A stretch of DNA of 64,000 nucleotides, taken from positions 1 through 64,000 of the forward strand of contig VWPU01003213.1 in the NCBI GenBank assembly GCA_013398955.1, read 5' to 3'. The DNA comes from Callaeas wilsoni. Lineage: Eukaryota; Chordata; Aves; Passeriformes; Callaeidae. Positions 23,084 to 36,400 of the stretch are shown in pieces. The notes beneath the pieces are model-generated. The model was not told where the DNA came from. It ran no database searches and saw only the letters and a list, made by a program, of their open reading frames with translations. Both the position numbers and the translations under genes were made by a program. Numbering within the stretch: the first letter of the stretch is position 1; every line of letters begins with the position of its first letter.

Positions 23084-26000
23084 TGATACTCTTTCCAGTA
23101 TTCGTGTTTTCAAAGTTTTCCTGAAGTTTGGAATATACCAGTACTTTAGCTGTGTTTGAGATTGTTTATTTACCCAAAGGCCTGTTCTGGGCAGACAAAC
23201 AGCAGGAGGGTCATTTATGATCTATATACATCATTATGTTACCAAGAATCCAGGAATCATTGAACATGGCTTCCAAACAAAGTTAAATATAAACATAGGT
23301 ATTTCTTTGAGCTCAGGACTCATAAATATAAATGGTCTGTATCATTTGCAGTTTTTCCATGGGAGTATTATTTGGCATAGCTTCATGCTGTGCCGAATTT
23401 GTGGGTTTTTAGATTATTGCTTTTTAGAAAAATTTGGTTTTGGCATGCACACACAAACACACAAATTGGAAAGGGAAATATTTACATTGTGAAATTAAAC
23501 TTGTTCACATCTTCAATGATGATTTATTAAAGAAAGTATATGGCAAACCACAGAATAGTGACATGTACCCTGGGTTTTACATTCCCTCTATGAAACAACC
23601 ACAAAACTCATTTGAAAACAAATAGTACTATAAAGACTTAAAGAAAGAAAATGAAGCATTTGCATGTATAAAATACCTCATACAACACATCTTCATTCTG
23701 AAAGACTAAAGAGAACGAAATGTTTCTCCAAATAGCTTTTCAAGGGCATTATTTTTTATGGCCAGGATGTTTCTGTTTCTGTAGGCACCTATAATATGCT
23801 GTTGGATTACTTCATTGAGCGGCTGTTAGGTTAAGTACAATACGTTCAGTGTTGAAGTATTCAGTGGACAATGAAAGCTCAGTATCAGAAAAAAAGTAAA
23901 CAACAGGGAAGTTATAGGTGTTTCGTGGCAGGGTGGAGAAAGGAAAGCAGTATAAAGGACTAGACAAGAAATTTGCTGCTTTTATTTGTATGTTTTGTTA
24001 TGGTATTCACTTATATGCAAATTGTATTATTAAAGATCATATGATTTATGCTAGACAGTTTATGTTCATTTTATGGTCAAATTCCTGTGTAGATACAGAC
24101 ATCTGAAGTATATCTATATATGTTTCTGTTAGTTAAAATAAATCCTTTTGTGGCCAATGGAGACTAATTCATAGTTTTAAGTTGCAATTCATCTGACCTT
24201 CTTTGAGGACTTTGTGGAGCACAAGCTAAAATGGACATCTGTTTTCTCTAAGAAAATCCTAGTCTGAACAGCTCACATGTAGATACCTATAAGAAGAAGG
24301 ATCCCGGTCCCACTGTCTGCTACAATACACAAAGCAGGCATGCTGTGAATGTGATATAAAGGGAATAAGACATAAACCAAATATTGGACATTAGTAGGAA
24401 AAACAGAATTACAGAAAGACTTGAATGTTAGGAAAGCTTCTGACTGCTGGAAAATTATAGCATGTGTAAATCTCCAGGTATGTCTGGTGTTCTCCAAAGC
24501 AAATGTTTCTCAGCATCTCTGAAGAGTACTGGAAGGTCTCTCTGTGAAATAATTATCAGCCTGGCTATGACACTGTCAGTTTTCCAGCCAGAATCTGAAG
24601 GAGAAGGACAAATATGAGGGGCCAGCTCTGGTTGTTGCCAGAAGAGACACTAGGGCAGAAAACACCTACAAAAAGGATTAGTATCCAGGCTGGCAGCAAG
24701 TAATAGTATAGTGTTACTAGTAGGGTGGAAGGGAAGAAAATTATGAAAGCCTTCTAAAACCTGCTAATTTATCTGGAATAAAACCGTCTTAACAGTGTGT
24801 GGCAGTTATTTAATTAGTTTAAAAAACTAAAACGTGAACAACTTGCTTTCATAAATAGCACTGATAGAAAGTGATAGAAAAGGGTGTTATGACAGGAAGA
24901 AATTTGAGTGCGGAGTACAGTGCAATAGTCTTTCAAGGTCAATGTAATTCCTCTTTCTAAACATGTTTGTTGCACAAAGTGGAATAAGAATATCAGAGGT
25001 TTGTATTTCCATCTGTTTGCTTAAAACCAGGTCTGTATTCCAGCGTGAACAGGCGAAGCTCTGATGAGCTAGAAATACTTTGGTTCACGATGCACCCTAT
25101 AACAATGCCATAGTGTGCTGATTTCCTTATGATAATTGTTAAGGGTTTTATAAGTTTTAATAGTCATCACATGGTCACAAGCTGATTTTATGAAACTTCG
25201 TTCATTAGTCTCAGCACTGCAGCACAAGTAAGAATTTCTAATTGAGTTTAGTAATAGGCTGAAAAGGTAGTTATCACACAAAGCAAATACAAAAGCAATG
25301 TAAAGAATTTTATTTTGTTTAGAATTGAAATCTGGCAGCAGTTTTATCCTGAGTCTTAAAGAAACGTATAGTAAGAATTTAAATCAGTGTGCTCATCAAC
25401 TGCTGAGATCAAAAGTTAGCGGTGGCATTATCTGTGATATATGAGTGACCTTTGTGAATCTGTTTCAAGGCTCAGGTAGTCCAGAATTGATTGAGCTTAC
25501 TCCAAGCATTTATGGACAGAGCTGAATAAGGGCAATAGGTGCCTTGGAATAGGACTTATCAGTGCCTAACTAGAAAACTGATTCTGACAACACTGTCTCA
25601 GCTGGTAAGTAACCCCTGAGTTTCACCAGTAGGGTTCACCTTCAGACTCAGAAATCTAGGTTAATTTACCTAAATGCAAGTGTCTTTGAGTATGCTAATG
25701 GCTAAGCCTCTTTAACAGTATAAGCTCAGGGTACAGCTCAGATGTTCAACAATATTCAGCTAATGATGTTTAGGCATCCTAGAGTACCTAAGATATCTGC
25801 ACAGTGTTGACAGATATAACAGAGGAGTTGAACTCTACTGGACTAATAGCTACTGGCCAGGAAAGCTATCAGGGCACCTCAAATGCATCTGTCTAGGCAA
25901 ATAAACTGAGCTGTTAGTCAGCAAGGCTCAGTTAACTCAGTGTAAAGGAAACATCTCATTTGGTAAACCAAAGAGCTCTCTAGACTCACCTGACTGTGTT

Positions 26001-26346
26001 GACTAGGCTTTGAATTAATATGGTGGAAAGGCAGTCTTCCACCTCACATGCAGACAAATACTTTTAGACATTTAAATGCAGGTCTCTGGATGTGGAACTG
26101 AACCAGACCTTGAAGATCAGACTTTATGTTTTCTTAGGAACAGCTTAGTAAATTATCAGGTTGGAAAAGTCTAAAACCTACGCGTGCCAAACCTTATCAA
26201 GACACAATATTCTTTCAGAATCCTCTGATGAGCAAACTCTCACAGGCTCACTCAGGTGCCTGTGGAATGGGACCCAGTATGCAGTGACAGCTGGCTCTGT
26301 TCAAAGAACAGTTGAAGAAAAATATGTGCTGCTACCACTACCACTA

Positions 26347-26378
26347 CTCCTCCTCCTCCTCCTCCTCCTCCTCCTCCT
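26347..26378. repeat. (CTC)n microsatellite, about 10-11 units
   Basis: This is an uninterrupted CTC run of 32 bases. It lies inside a 76-codon open frame and produces a poly-Leu tail there, which is a by-product of the repeat. Confidence 0.95.
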
Positions 26379-28429
26379 TCCCTCTGTATAATGTACAAGA
26401 ATGGTCACAGCATTCAACCAGGGTATGGAAGGACTGAGACTGAGACAAAACTTCTATATAAAATGGAGTTAGTTTATCTTATCACAAATATCAGGTTTGA
26501 GGCTTCACTTCTGATTTATAGCAGAGAATAGCTTTGGGATTTTGGTACCCAAATCCTTCAGACTACCACCCTTACAGGAATGTGCACTCATGACTTAACA
26601 TAGAAGGAAGGGTTTACCAAAGCTTACACAGGAATGTGTCTGGCTTTTTTATAGCACTTGGACCTGGGAAAGCTTTTAACCCGGCCTGAGGAAATTTCAA
26701 ACTCCTGGGTCCTATAGCATGAATATATCCAATGCAGGTCCAAAACTCTGAAATTTACATGTGTTTTCACTAGCTCATGAAGTCATCAGATTTTAATGAC
26801 CCATTATTTTGTCAAGGACATCTTCAGGCTTTCTTTCTTCCGATTATATGAATCAGTTACCTGCCAAAAGCAATCAGGATAATGTTGTGGCTAAATGTGC
26901 TATGTACTAAACATAATATTAATAGTAACACTCATAACTATGACAAGAACTTTATATCCAGACTGTGAACCAACAAGAATATCTAGTGAGCCCTTTGCAA
27001 CATTTTTTTGTTACTGCCTTTTTAATTATCTAATTCAAAAAATGAAAAACAATGCCAGATTTCCATAAAAAGTAGACATATACACACTGATAATCTACAA
27101 AGGCCTAATTAATTCAGTATCTCTAGGGTATGTCATAATTTACAGGTCTAAAATTATGAGGAATTACCTTGTTAAAGTCTTTTGAATCTGACTACAGGTG
27201 TTCTAGCAGTGCTCCAGTAAGAGAGTTATTCAAATCCCATTCCCATTTCTGGTGGAATTTTTATCATTTGTGTGGCTATGTTTTGCCAACAAAAAATGAG
27301 AAAAGAGAAGACTCTGTTCACATTCATCTGTGGGGATTCAGCAATTAAATCAATTTGATTAACCAAAGACCCATTCTGCTGTGTATTTACATACTGTAAT
27401 TACGAATTGGCAAATAGCGGGAAAAGTGGGAGCGTGGGATAGCGTGTTTTTATATCAGTTGTTCCAATACAACGCCTGTAATACTTCTAAATAAGCAGTC
27501 AGATCTATTCACTGTCTCAGCACTCCAAATGGGTCAGATGAAGCAGTATTTTTAATGGGATTTGGGCTGTCTGACATTTCACATTCTTTTATATGTAGCA
27601 AATACTTAAAAGCCAGTACTACAACTCCTGAGAATTGTTCTGTCTCATCTTTTTTAGTCTATATTTTCTTCTACTCTACCACCAGTATAACAGTCTGTTT
27701 ATTTCATACTTGCCGAGCATCCAGGTTTGATCAAATCAGTTTGATTTCCAGAGTGTTTGGTTGAGCTCAGATTGCAGCTTGGTCTACTGAAAATTGAGTA
27801 ATGTCTGTGTTGAAGGTGGCTGTGAGAAGACAAGCTGACAGGTTAAATCAGCAGGGACTGCAGTCTGGAAGTGCAGCCGTCAGGCTCCGTCTGGGTGGCC
27901 TCACACGTGCTTCCAGTCCAAGGCAAGGAAGGAGCATTTTAGGGCACCAAGGGAACATAACTACTCTGTAGACTGAACAGTCCTGTGGCATCTCGGGCAC
28001 CTGCAGGGGTCAGACACCACATCTTCACACATGGATACAAATGTATGGAGCATTTCAGTTTCCTTCCAGCTGCTTGGCTATTGATCTAGTGTAACTGCTG
28101 AGAGAGAAGGAAAATCTGGACTGATGAAGTACTACCATACACATCCATGCAAATGATCAACAGAGCTGCATCATGCCAAAATATGGGAGTCTTGATTAAG
28201 GCATAGCCCGGTTCATAGTGATTGAAACAGCTCTATCTTTACCACAGAAGACAGTCTCTTTGTTCAGCTCTGAATTGCAATAAAAATGACCTCCAGTTTG
28301 AACAGATAGTACTTGCACTGATATTAATGTAGAATTTTGTATCACCCAAAGAAAAAAGTCGCAATTCTCAGTGATTTTTGCATATAGTCCATGCTAACAA
28401 CTGTTTATAATATACAATATCTTTACTTA

Positions 28430-28444
28430 AATATATATATATAA
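28430..28444. repeat. Short TA dinucleotide repeat
   Basis: An alternating AT run, TATATATATATA, in AT-rich DNA. Confidence 0.8.
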
Positions 28445-29011
28445 TCTAATTATTCTACTATTTATGTACCCAATGAATTTACATATGTGTCTGGATTTAA
28501 GATAAAAATCACAATATCTGTTTTTGATTTAAAAAGGTTCCCGAGAAACCACCACATCTGTTTCAATAGGTAATTTTCATTTACTTTTAAAAATCAGAGA
28601 TTATTTTCAGTTTGTATTTATGTAGCTTCAGTTCTTTCTTATTATGCCTTTATCTACGAGATTAAAGACTCCATTACAAGAAATAATGCAGGTAATTTTA
28701 GACTGTTGTCATGTCATTTCTTAACCTTTTTATGTAAAGGAAACAGATTTACCCATTTACCATACGATAGGTTTTCCAGGCCTCAGATAATTTCTTTTTT
28801 CAATCTTTGTCAATTTAACAACAACCTTTTTTTTAATGAAGGTGGAAGGTCTGGGCACAAGCCCTTCTCAGAATCTCCAGTTCCCACTGATGATTCATCT
28901 GGAAGTCCTCACCCCACGTGTGGAGTAGGCACCTTGTTTCTGAAAAACTGGGCCTGTGCCAGACTTTGTTAAGTTACCATTTATGTCATTCAAATGGACC
29001 TGCTGCCCAGC

Positions 29012-29043
29012 ATGCTAATGTAAGTGACCGCTTACATTAGCAT
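29012..29043. repeat. Perfect 13-bp inverted repeat with 6-base loop
   Basis: ATGCTAATGTAAG at 29012-29024 and CTTACATTAGCAT at 29031-29043 are exact reverse complements around the loop TGACCG. Pairing does not extend outward, so it is too short for an animal miRNA precursor. It could be a cruciform or a two-site binding element. No flanking gene or duplication was recognised. Confidence 0.9.
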
Positions 29044-30211
29044 CCACTTATCATGTATCATGTCATTTTTGTATCTTATTTTCAGTTTACAAGAAATAAT
29101 TCCAGAAATTTATAAAACTCTTAGAGTCTCTGAAATCCCTGAACTGAAAATTTCCCATTTCCTGTTACTTGAATATTATTTTCTGATAGTTTGTCTTGTA
29201 CTAAATATTTACTTTTTACCTTGGTTTCCAAAGCAATTTAATGTGCACCTGTGAGAGATCTGGAAACCTACAGTAGACTTATCTTCTTATTTTTTTTATT
29301 CCTCTATTTTTCTCTCATTGACATTTTTTTTTTGCCCTGTGAATTCACAAGGGAATTCTTATGATTGTACACAGGTATTGCAATTTTTGTACAGCGTAGG
29401 CATAAGTTTACTCACAGAACTACACAAAACTCTTGACAGAAAAGCTGTTATTTTCCAGGGCAGAGAAGTTGGAAGGAAAATCATTACACAAAGTCTTACA
29501 TAAAGGTGTCTTTCTGAAGTCTTATCTTTCTGTAGAATCAACAAAGAAGCTCAGCTTTCTATTTCTGAAGTGTTGTAAGGTGGTTCATTTTAGGAACTGA
29601 AAGAAAAAAGCACCTGCCAAATATTCAATGGGAACAATATTCCTCAGGTTTAAAGGGGGCAAGATTGCTGGAAAGTACATCTATACCACTAGGCAGTCTT
29701 AAGTAAAATAAATGATGATCCCAGGCTTTTAGATGCCATGCTTGCTAACACATCAGATTAGCGTTCATGTTTGGTATGTTACAAACAATAAATCTGTCTG
29801 CACTTTTGAAGTCAGGTATTGTGTTTTGTTTGAGAGGTGGTTGAAGAATTTGCCACTTACCTTTCTTTTATCATCCCACATGAACATTTCCTTCCCATCT
29901 GAGCACATACTCTAGCAAGTGAACTCCACCAGGTGGCCTTTGAGCAGACAGGAAGCTCTCCCACTTCCATTTATAAAATGTGAGGGACCTAGGAAAGTTA
30001 TTCCTTAAGATCTCAGCCATAATTACTGTCTCACAATAAAGACCTCATAATTAGCTCCACTCATTCTAGGTCTCCACCCTCTCTTTTTAGGCATAAAGCT
30101 CGGGCTATTGACAGGAGCCTATCAAACCTCCTGTGCTACACTGTATCACACACTTCTACAGCAGAGGCTATTGGTTGTGGATGTAAGACATTTCAGGGCT
30201 TTAACAGCTAC

Positions 30212-30400
30212 CGAATCACATAATATCAGGATGGCAGAGATTGGCAGGAATTTCTGGAGACCATCTGGTCGAACCCCCTGCTGAAGCAGGGCTATCTAGA
30301 GCTGGTTGCCCAGGGCCCTGTCCAGATACCTTTTGGGTATGTCCAGTCTGGGAGAATCCACAAGCTCCTCGGGTATGTTTGCAGACACTTTCCCAGTGAG
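30212..30400 (-). mobile_element. CR1 LINE fragment, reverse orientation, old subfamily
   Basis: The + strand reads as the reverse complement of a CR1 3' region: CGAATCACATAATATCAGG, then TTTCTGGAGACCATCTGGTC, GAACCCCCTGCTGAAGCAGG, GAGAATCCACAAGCTCCTCG and a fading TTTCCCAGTG. The terminal repeats are badly decayed. The copy is diverged throughout and looks older than the one at 10339. Confidence 0.88.
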
Positions 30401-33400
30401 TTCTTCACAGATCTGCCAACTGAATGTCAATTAGTGGGTCACCAATGGCTCTTCCCTGAGGATATACATAGAAGGGCCTGTGTCCTGGCTCACTGCTTTG
30501 TGTGCCTGCTAGTGGGCTGAGGACAGCCTTGTCTTTGAAGACATCAGGTCTATGGAAACATAGTATTTTTTCCCCCCAAGCTTTTTTCATGGTCCTTTTT
30601 AAGGAAAGATCTCTGTTACAAACCATTTCTTAAAAAGCTGTTAATAGTTCCAGGGTAATGGAATCTCAGTCATTTTCCTGCCCTGCATTTCAGTGAAAGA
30701 GTAGCCTAAGCTTCCTATGGTCATGCTCTTGTCTAGGTCACTTATTCATCCTTAAGCCTGCAACAATGGCAATAAGACCATAGCAAGAATTTCTGATATT
30801 ACCAACTGTTTTTAGGTGTACCCCTGCCTTTTTATTGGAATTCAGGTACAAAAAAGGTACTGTACGGACTCTAGTACAACAAGACAAGGCCATAACTTGA
30901 AATTATGTAAATACTCATAACAAAAGGAATTCGGGTAGCAGTGAAAAGCCTTAATTTTCTTGTACTCAGAAAAAGGGAGGCAAGGACTGGTAGATTCTGA
31001 GAGTAAGATGTGCTTAAAACTCTGATTTTTGTTTTGCAATCTTTTCCTATAAATTATATATATATTCAATTTGTGGAGTTAGAAACACTATATTTGGGGT
31101 GTTTTCTGCAGATCATAATATCACATGAACTTCTAGAAAGACCTCAACTACTAGGCAGAAGTGAGTATAAAGATGCAAAAATGCACCATGTGTAAAAATA
31201 TACAGAAATGACTGAAAAAAACCCCCAAACAAACAGAAAAGCAAGATTCATGCCTACAGGACTCTTCTTCAATTTTTCTGTTATATACAGCAATTTAAAC
31301 AAAGCATATTGAGCACTTAACTTTGAAAAAATGAGCTTTGTGATTAAAATGCCTTTTTTATCAGAAGATTATCTAGGTCACTACAGTAAAAAAGTGCATC
31401 AGCAAGAAGGAGTATTTGCTGTGTTGATAGTCCTCTGAGCATCTTCAATGAATGCCTGACTGGAGAATGAGAAACTGTTCTCTTGCCAGTTTTCAGTAAC
31501 CATATGTTGTGTGTCTCCTGAATACTGACTGTAGAGAGGTGTTTTGGATCTTCTAGACACCAGTGAAAGAAAATATTTCTAGTTTCAAGACAAAAAAAGA
31601 GAGAAGAGTAGACCTTTTTGGTCATGTTTAATTGCTCTGTTACCAGAAAAACATGCTGGATGCTGAAGCTAGCATCTTCTTGTATCCTTGGTAAAAATCA
31701 ATCTTTATTTAAATTAACATCTCTTTCTTCTATGATAATCAGATAAGAATTTTATTACAGTTGTAGCACTTCTGTATATCTTGGATGTCTTGAATAGGTC
31801 TTCTGTCCTATATCCCAGTCATCCTCACATGTTTTTATATGCAGGTTGGTGTGTTTGCCCTGATGTATCTGCTCCACCTGGTCTTGAGATTCAGTGGATA
31901 GTCAATAAGGACAAGCCCCAAAATGTTTTAATTCCTTTGGTCAGAGTGGTTGAAAATATGCATTTTAATATTACATCTTATTATTAGTTTTCACTGAACA
32001 AAACAAAAAATTTCAAGTGTCTCCAGTCTTGGGAAATAAAAAAAATATCTAAAAGCCTGCAACAGATACTCTCTTTATTTCAGACTTCTGTGGAGTTATT
32101 CTGATTGAATTTGATCAGGTATTGAAACAGATCTCACATTAAAATGTCAGGGTTAGAATTTTCTGTTCATGAAGCTCATTTTGTCAGACCTGTGGTATCC
32201 CCAAATGGCAATAATCAAGTGATGTGAAATAACTAAAACTGTAGCTGTAGCTTGTGGACCAGGAGATATAAAACTAACCTCAAATGTTTCAAAGTCAGGA
32301 CAAGCTAGCATCTGTTGTAATCCTTTACTGAAAACTGCTACTCTTCACTGGAAAAAAAATGACACATGTTTATGCTCAGGTCCCATTTACTTTCACTTTA
32401 AAGAAAATAATTCTTTGAAGGAAGTAATATATTTCAATATATTTGTGTTTGTGAGAGTCCTGTGGGTGAGATATGTGAATAGATGAATGCTTACACACGC
32501 AGACGAAAATTTTTGTATAAAAATATATATTTAGATACCCTTCTTTTAAATTACCTTTTTTTTTGGAAACACAACAGAATATTTTTTTTCTCTGCCCTTC
32601 TAGAAGCACTAGGAAAATGTTAAAGAGATCTATAACGTAGCCCAGGAGCAAATCAGTAGAGAGGTCTCTCATCTTTCTATTAAGTTGTCCAGATGTCTCC
32701 TCTGACGACTTGGTTCTCTGTTTTGGACTTTGAATGTTGAAGTTCTCATACCCTCCTTCTAATTACATAGTTCTAGAAAATACAGTTAAATGTACAAAGG
32801 TAAGAAAGATAGTCATAACTCGCTTATTTACAATGTAAGAGATCTCTTAACAGATGCTGTCTAAGAAAGTTTAGCACAGTGAGAGATAGCTTAAAGGTTC
32901 CTAGGGGCTATGGCAGTAAAAAAGAAAAAAGTAGTAAAAAGTCTTTTACTATTTATGTCAGAGAAATACAGGGTAAAAGCTAATTTGTAAATGTACATTA
33001 TTTTTTTAAAATACCAGGACAATATATTTTCTGTTCACTGAAATATGTTCAGTGTTCATGAGTAAGGAGTACACAATAATCTAGGCACCACAGCAGTGGA
33101 AGGGCATCTTAGCTATAATCATTCAAAGCAAATATTTAGCTCTATTTCTTAAGGTGATAAATCTCCTAACCCCACTGCCAAACAGTAGCATAGCAAAACT
33201 TATACTGAAAAGACAGAGTGAGATTTCTAAAGAAGAAACTCCTGCTTTGGGCTCTGGAAGTCCAGCACCATTGTTGTCAAAGCATCAATGGCACTGTATC
33301 CACATGGCCAGTGAAGAAACTTGCAAGGTTAAAAGTTATGTAAGATGGAATTTTCACACTGGGGATTAAAAGCTACATATTTGAATCAATTAAAAAGTTT

Positions 33401-36400
33401 TTCACATCACTTTCATGAAACAGAGGGAATGGACAGTGGTACAACTCACCACAGCAAAACTTCTCCAGATAAAAAGGACAAAACTTAACTTTCTACTGCC
33501 CTTTTGTACTCTACTTTTGTACCTTGCATGATTCCATGAGCATAGGCTGGTAGCCAGCTGGCAGAGTCTTAAACAGTCTTGAAATAACAGGCTAGAGAAA
33601 ACCAAAAGTGCCTGCAACACAGCATGACAAATAGAGGCTCTGTTGCTGAGCTAGTTAAAAAAAGATGAAAATCCAAGTCAAAATGGACCACAGAGGAATG
33701 AAAAGTCACAAAACTGACTCCAGTGTTGTGAAGCTGAGTTTCCTAAATTCCCTCTGTAGCCAGAAGAGTCCTCTAAGGCACAGTTCAGACCAGGTATTTG
33801 AGCAACTGTGAATCTCTCTTTACAGGAGATTGTGTTCTCAAGGAGTAGCTTAGGAAAGTCAAAGATTGGGTTAACTTGCTAAAGGTGAAGTGTTTGTGAG
33901 CACTTTCATTCAATGTGTCTCCTAGGTGTGGAATCCCTACCTTGCATGCCACATGACAATTAGTTTTAATTTGGGCTCCAATGCAGAGCAGACAAAATGA
34001 TTTCCCACTGGGGACATGTGGGACTGGGATATGAGCTATAGCACATCATCATTTTGCCTTTATACAGAAACCAGATTTAAGCTGTGACTAGACTGGCTTA
34101 CCCCACTGCTCCACCCCCAGCCCCCAACTTCCCCACCTCAACCCTACAACACCTACTTTTCTGGTGTACCCCAACAGGCCTGGTAGCCACAGATACCCTC
34201 CATAACTTCATGACCTACTCTGTATAATGCACTCTTGGCACAAGAGTACAAAAAACATTGTGAAACTGAAATGTAACAATCCACTTCCTAAAATGCATGC
34301 AGCTTAGAGAAGGCTATGGCTCAGGCACAGAACACTATGACCTAAGGCTTGGAAGAAGAAAGGGCTCCAGGCAACATTTCTATACGTGTGGCTTTGTCCT
34401 TGGGAAGATCTCTCAGCATTATGCCAAAATGACCAAGCATATGCATTAGAAGAAAACTAGTTTTTGGAATCCATGTTTGTATGTAAGGCAGCCAGCCTCC
34501 CCAGCACGTATAAACTTTATTTGGAGCTGTGTGGGAACACCACCTGCTCACACTGCTCCAAGAAATTCCACTTAGAACATTCAGAAGCAGCTGGGATGTG
34601 AATATTTGATTCATCTCATCAGAAGCTGAAATTAGGATTGAAAACATAGATCATGCATTCTACTAACATTCCAAGAAAATATTTATTTCTTAATATTTTT
34701 GTTCACTGAAATATCACAAACTGCTTATCATTTCAAGCTTGTTTATGCTACGGGTTGATGTAGTTTATATTAAACTTTGTAAATGACTTTAAGGTGGCAA
34801 ATTTGCCATGATTCAAGCCAGCTGACCTGCCGCTAAAATTCAAAGTGCAGCTGGAATCAATAGTTTCCATTGTGACCATCGGTTGTGCAGCACATGGTGG
34901 GCATGGGAAGCAATTGTCTGGGCTTTATAGTTGTATTAGTCTTCTACTCCTGTAATTTTAGAAAGCATAATGTTACAAAGAAAATTCCATGTGCTCCAGG
35001 AGGGAGTAGAGTGAGGACTGCAACTGATAGCACTAAGTCCACTGAATACATTCTTCAGTGGCCGAACTAGTGGCACATTTTTCTTTATACACTTATACGG
35101 GAAACAAGGTTCAACACAGCAAATTTTCCTCAGCTGCAAAGAGCTAGAATGCCTGAGGCTTCTTTTGATGTCTCTCAGTTCTTGAAAAATTTTGTTCTTG
35201 CTCTGTTCTAAATCCTTTTACCTTTTTCTAGTTGTGCTATATACCTTGCACCATTACTTACTTTCTAGTCATAAATTAAAAGGCTGACTGGAGCAATGAT
35301 CTTTGGAACCCTTTTACTGAAATATCTGATCAGGGAGGGGTAGATTTCCATTCCTCCACTTAGGAAAATTTATTTTATTCCTACTTGGATGTTATTAAAA
35401 AGACCACCACACGTCCTATAGCTACTATCTGTGTATTTGGACACACAGCTAATTTTGGAGCAAAAAGGTTTGTTAGTTTTTTTGAAGCGGCAATAGCAAG
35501 CAGAAAATCCAGATCACAAAAGCACAAAAGTCCCTTCTTTAATAGTTCATCTGAGCCGGTCAAGCTGCTGTTGTAAAACCAGATTCTCTCCAGAAATATT
35601 CCTTTACTAATTCTTGTGTGGATAGGTATCATTGATTTGAATACCTCATTAGAGTAAGTGCCTCAAAACTGTTACTTCTTCTCACTGGCTGAAAAATGTA
35701 GAACAAGACATGTTAAATTAATTTGAGATTTCTACCTCTCCCCCTTCCTTTCTTGCATTTCTTGCTCCATGTCCCTATGTATAAAAATTTCCACCCAGAA
35801 TATCCAGGCCAGAGCTAGAATGACAATGTTTGGAGAGGAAGACAAACTTATCTCTGAGGAAGCACGTGACTTTTAGCCCAAATCAGTTTTTTTGAGTAAT
35901 CTATTCCACAAAACATGCAATGTTGATGATAGCAGGTCATTTGTTTACCTTGCTATTAGTTGAGACATTCAGTTTCTTGCATAAATGTTTTCTATTTTGC
36001 ATACTCAGATCGATTTCATACTATGCCATCATCCTGTTCTGGGCACCTTACATAGTTCCCTTGCAGTACTCCACTACCATTTACTCTGCAATGTACTTGT
36101 CATCCTGTTTCCTTTGAGCCAAAGTGTCGTTTTTCACATTTTATTTGTGGGACACTAAAAGCAGGGGAACACCAATTCCTGAAAAATGTCAGTGGTGTAG
36201 CGGGGCTTGGTTCTTGCTCTGTGTGCCCTAACCATTTTTAGTGTTTATGAAAAGGTGAAGGTAAGGGTGGAGGGTCTCAGAGACTGCCCATGCTTTTGCA
36301 TAGAAGAGAAGGAGTTTTTGTGATTATATACCTGCCCTGCTCTGCTTTTTCTAGTTATTTTTCCAGGGCATTCCCAGAGGGATGCTGGTGGAGATGAATT

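Larger units (their letters stand above)
23084..30211. other. AT-rich unique DNA without a recognised gene
   Basis: No gene or mobile element was recognised. The stretch holds a (CTC)n microsatellite at 26347-26378, a short TA repeat near 28430-28444 and a perfect inverted repeat at 29012-29043. Open frames of 60-91 codons lack domain features. Confidence 0.55.

Noticed and set aside
30270..30285. GGTCGAACCCC resembling a tRNA T-arm
   Set aside because: It belongs to the CR1 3' region (the usual 'tagtccaacccc' word), and no tRNA cloverleaf fits around it.
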